The position numbers were made by a program, and so were the translations under genes. 64,000 nucleotides of DNA from assembly GCA_018369555.1 (NCBI GenBank), contig JAGZCC010000003.1, positions 4,426-68,425 of the forward strand, in the 5' to 3' direction. Positions 62,001 to 64,000 of this stretch are shown here, piece after piece. Numbering within the stretch: the first letter of the stretch is position 1; each line of letters opens with the position of its first letter. Source of the stretch: Thomasclavelia spiroformis (GTDB lineage: Bacteria; Bacillota_I; Bacilli_A; Erysipelotrichales; Coprobacillaceae). The notes beneath the pieces were generated by a model that worked only from the letters and a program-made list of their open reading frames with translations, made no database searches and was not told the DNA's origin.

Positions 62001-64000
62001 GATAAAAGTAATAATACTGAGGATTTAGCTGGAATGTATAGCTTACCAGTTAAACAAAAGATTCAAAAAGTGTATGTTAATTTAATGGCAAGAGCACCAG
62101 GTGGAGAATTTTATTTAGCATGGCCAGCTTTAGCTGAAATTAAATTATTACAAGAAACTGAAATTGAATTTGAATATCAAAATATTGCTTATGGAAAACC
62201 AGGGCATGTAATTAATCAAAATTCATACGATAGTAGTAAATTAACTGACGGATCAACTACTGGTTTAGAAAATGTAGGGCATGATGATTTCCCTACGACT
62301 TTCCAAGTTGATTTAGGAAGTGAACAGTTTATTGAGGAAGTAAAGATTTATTTTGAAAAACCAGGTATTAGATTTAAATTTAAAGTTGAGGTAGAAGATT
62401 TAGTGGGAAATAAAACGGTGATTATGGATAAAACAGATAATGTTGATGATTTAGAAGCATCATATACTGTTGGAGCCAAAGTGAAAGGGGCTAAGGTTAA
62501 TGTAGTTATTGAAGGAAGGGCTCCTGGTGGCCAATTTTATTTAGCTTCACCAGCAATGACTGAAATAAAGGTTTTCGCTAAACCAGAAACAGTTACTAAT
62601 AATAGTAAAATTAGTGGAAATATGCCTTTAACTGCTGAACAAAAATCGGCTTTAATTGATAATGATAATACGACTAGTGTTGAATTTAATTCAAATGAAG
62701 TAAAAGAGCTTATTTTTGAATTTGATAAATTAGTTGATATTTATGCTTATGAATTGTATAAGTTAAATGACAAAGCACTTCAATATAAAGTAGAGTATTT
62801 ATCAAATGATAATGATTGGGAAGTTTTAAGTGATGAAAGTAATAATTTAAATAATGGTGGCAAATATGTAGGGGAATTTGATGCTGTTTTAACAAACAAA
62901 ACTCGCTTAACTATATTTAACGATAGTTGTAATATTAGTGGATTTAATGTATATCGTTATGATCCATCTATTGAATTAGAATCATATATTGGTGATATAG
63001 AAAATAAAGTTTCAAAAGTTGAAATTGGTGAATATGCTGGGAATTATTCTTTAGAGGCTAAACAAATATTAGAAGATAAGATTTCTAAAGCAAGAGAATT
63101 GATTGATACTGATATTAATTCATTAGAAGTTAAGCAACAACAAGAGGAATTAAATAAAGCATATAAGGAGTTTTTAAGATCATATATTAGTATTGATCGA
63201 ACTGCATTATTAGTAGAATTAACTGAAGTAAAAGAATTATTAAAATTAGATAGTTTAAAAGATAATGTTTTATTAAATGAAGTTTATGTAAATGCTAAAA
63301 ATATTTATGACACATATAAAGTAACTCAAGTTGAATTAGATAATGTTACAAAATTATTAAAAGAAGCTAAAGAGGAAGCTTTATTACTTATTTCTAAACA
63401 AGAAGTTTATCAAGAACAATTAGCAATATCAAAAGGGTTGATTGAAACTACAGAAATTGGAGAATATCAAGGTAATGTTAGTCAAGAAACAATGGATGTA
63501 TTTAAAAATACAGTAGATAACATTGAAAAAGAATATGCTAACGTAAGTAATTCTAATGATGTAGAAATGCTTATTAATAGTTTAAAACAAGCTATAAAAA
63601 CATTTAATGATAATGTTATTGTAGTTGATAAAACAGAATTAAAAGCTGCAATTGATGATGTAGCTAATTTAAATAAAAACGATTATACTAAAGAATCATG
63701 GAATGTAATGCAAGAAGTATTGGTAGTGGCAAAAACTGTTTTTGAAACTGAAAAAGTAACAAATAGTCAAGTTGAAAATGCCAAAAATAATTTATTGAAA
63801 GCAATTGATAATTTAATACAAATTGAAACTGTAGAAACAGATAAAACAGCCTTAAAGATTGCTCTAGATTTAGCAAATGCAATTACTGATAAAGATTTAG
63901 CTAATGTTGTACCAGTAGTAGTTAATGAATTTAAACAAGCAAGAGATAAAGCTAATGAAGTATATAATGATGCAAGTGCTAGTCAAGATAAAGTAGATGC
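59091..64000 (+). CDS. GH89 alpha-N-acetylglucosaminidase, catalytic part with CBM32 and FIVAR-like modules, runs off the window
   Basis: The frame is open for more than 1,630 codons to the window edge but lacks its own start; it continues the preceding frame after a 1-base shift. The NAGLU-type core (about 59195-61340) has NFCTYSYTMAFWNWDEY, YIAGPGYFAWFYMQNMTSYG, VDPFHEGG with the putative acid/base Glu (60039-60041), LDLFSEVSP with the putative nucleophile Glu (60222-60224), WNMLHNFGGRMG and MVGIGMTPE. Then come four CBM32-like modules (about 61350-61740, 61760-62160, 62180-62580 and 62600-62960; the second and third are close copies sharing YFEKPG and APGG-FYLA). About five helical FIVAR-type repeats follow from 62990. 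GH89 enzymes release alpha-linked GlcNAc, for example from gastric mucin; this one would be exported. Confidence 0.85.
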   Translation, partial: MEVADFKDTKWASEYEKFATNKAYADDKTIKEMSALVGRVLGKTWQDSFVFEIREKNDDKDVFEIENGEAGKIVIRGNDGVSMASGFNYYLRHYCNVDYNPLFASQLKMPKTLPQLDSKIVKETQYDYRYALNFCTYSYTMAFWNWDEYQAFLDWAAMSGINTMLDIVGQEEVIRRTLSTYGYSDEEIREYIAGPGYFAWFYMQNMTSYGGKLPNNWFEERVELARKMHDRMQTYGITSILSGFSGQVPTNFKDKYQDVQYVGQGGWCGYERPDMLRTYVDNGGKDYFSQMADVFYKAQRDIFGDVTNIYAVDPFHEGGKIEDMNYTKVYETVQKKMMENDEDAIWLIQEWSGSIASNPSKLTNLDKEHVIVLDLFSEVSPKNSALEAANTPWIWNMLHNFGGRMGLDANPEKVSQDIPNTYQNSEHMVGIGMTPEAIENSPMAYELLWDMTWTKDPIDFRQWCQDYAKRIYGGTNEDIEEVWNILLDTGYNRKDNYYQGAPESVINARPTTNFTSASSWGHSTINYDKEKLERAVYLMAKNYDEFKDSPAFIYDLSDITRQLISNSAQEYHKAMVNAYQTNNLSEFEVLSEKFLEMILLQDQILSTNSDFLVGKWIEQARTMLEDSDDWTKDLFEFNARDLITTWGGLKNANGGGLRDYSNRQWAGLTKDYYYPRWQKWINDVKVAMKNNTTIPSTNWFLMEWEWANLKSDENNEYSIEASNLALNELAMKAYNEYSLLSLKNLVGNVEEKENIALGKKVTASINTGPNNPTDNLTDGNKETTWTGESNVSSFDLTVDLEAESSIDGMEISLKQIAGGFPYTYKVEVFNQNQWNVVAQNEQGEITSQTLIDYKGIASKVRFTFNTTDSVIIPEVAELAIYGKVAKQPNYKNIAVGTPVTTPEGTTSKITDNDLGTLWVRSGDKYPVLLTLDLGKEEYVDVLELYFEKPGLRYQYDVVIEDANGNKTTLQDKSNNTEDLAGMYSLPVKQKIQKVYVNLMARAPGGEFYLAWPALAEIKLLQETEIEFEYQNIAYGKPGHVINQNSYDSSKLTDGSTTGLENVGHDDFPTTFQVDLGSEQFIEEVKIYFEKPGIRFKFKVEVEDLVGNKTVIMDKTDNVDDLEASYTVGAKVKGAKVNVVIEGRAPGGQFYLASPAMTEIKVFAKPETVTNNSKISGNMPLTAEQKSALIDNDNTTSVEFNSNEVKELIFEFDKLVDIYAYELYKLNDKALQYKVEYLSNDNDWEVLSDESNNLNNGGKYVGEFDAVLTNKTRLTIFNDSCNISGFNVYRYDPSIELESYIGDIENKVSKVEIGEYAGNYSLEAKQILEDKISKARELIDTDINSLEVKQQQEELNKAYKEFLRSYISIDRTALLVELTEVKELLKLDSLKDNVLLNEVYVNAKNIYDTYKVTQVELDNVTKLLKEAKEEALLLISKQEVYQEQLAISKGLIETTEIGEYQGNVSQETMDVFKNTVDNIEKEYANVSNSNDVEMLINSLKQAIKTFNDNVIVVDKTELKAAIDDVANLNKNDYTKESWNVMQEVLVVAKTVFETEKVTNSQVENAKNNLLKAIDNLIQIETVETDKTALKIALDLANAITDKDLANVVPVVVNEFKQARDKANEVYNDASASQDKVD

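Noticed and set aside
59350..63882. Several antisense frames of 60-70 codons inside the GH89 gene
   Set aside because: They are Leu/His/Tyr-rich mirror images of Lys/Asn/Asp-rich coding sequence and have no ribosome sites.

Overview
The window is about 64 kb of very AT-rich DNA from a low-GC, spore-forming Firmicute. SpoIIE and YabG indicate sporulation. WhiA, a DUF951 protein, anaerobic ribonucleotide reductase, a glycyl radical enzyme and a mucin-type glycosidase indicate an anaerobic gut bacterium. My best guess is Erysipelotrichia, in the Clostridium ramosum/spiroforme (Thomasclavelia) group. That placement is inferred from gene content and composition, not from a search.

Layout: 1-802 is the start of a minus-strand glycyl radical enzyme gene with its own promoter and tandem upstream repeats. 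1030-9989 is a plus-strand housekeeping block: trxB, rapZ, whiA, a small HTH gene, a small membrane protein, rnmV, ksgA, yabG, ispE, glmU and prs. 10262-16029 holds tatD, a G5/3D cell-wall protein, an acidic-tailed membrane protein, mnmG, rsmG and a Noc/ParB-like gene. 16170-20716 is a MerR regulator divergent from a two-gene heterodimeric ABC exporter. 20775-22792 holds a frameshifted immunity-type gene, a dUTPase and a membrane protein. 23204-25878 is nrdD-nrdG. 26192-26350 looks like a free-standing small RNA gene. 26552-29712 is pssA-psd-parA-parB. 29928-37145 is yybS-gdpP-rplI-dnaB(C), tdk and prfA-prmC. 37388-47411 holds a GNAT gene, spoIIE, tilS, hpt, ftsH, a 30-codon membrane peptide, hslO, dusB, folD and a DUF951 gene. 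47622-53680 holds a membrane protein, a VanY-type carboxypeptidase, an acyl-ACP thioesterase, a candidate regulated RNA, an RlmA-like methylase, a GNAT gene, a SpoU methylase and fba. 53879-56880 is insertion-sequence debris: a truncated secreted-protein gene, a dead ISL3-family element and a truncated IS110 remnant. 57173-64000 holds murA and a very large secreted GH89 alpha-N-acetylglucosaminidase, split by a frameshift and cut by the window edge.

Much of the core is the set of genes that flank the replication origin in Bacillus (rnmV-ksgA-yabG-ispE, glmU-prs, tatD, mnmG-rsmG-noc, parA-parB, yybS-gdpP-rplI-dnaC, spoIIE-tilS-hpt-ftsH-hslO), here reshuffled. Together these genes cover RNA modification, ribosome maturation, chromosome segregation, replication, nucleotide supply, c-di-AMP turnover, phospholipid and cell-wall precursor synthesis and early sporulation.

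Points most worth a second look: two or three promoter-plus-terminator units without a protein (26192-26350, 49911-50077, 45057-45245); the MerR operator followed by an attenuator-like hairpin and a leader ORF; the frameshift inside the GH89 gene; and an IS110 remnant that keeps the non-coding end where bridge RNAs are encoded in that family. I found no CRISPR array, rRNA or tRNA.
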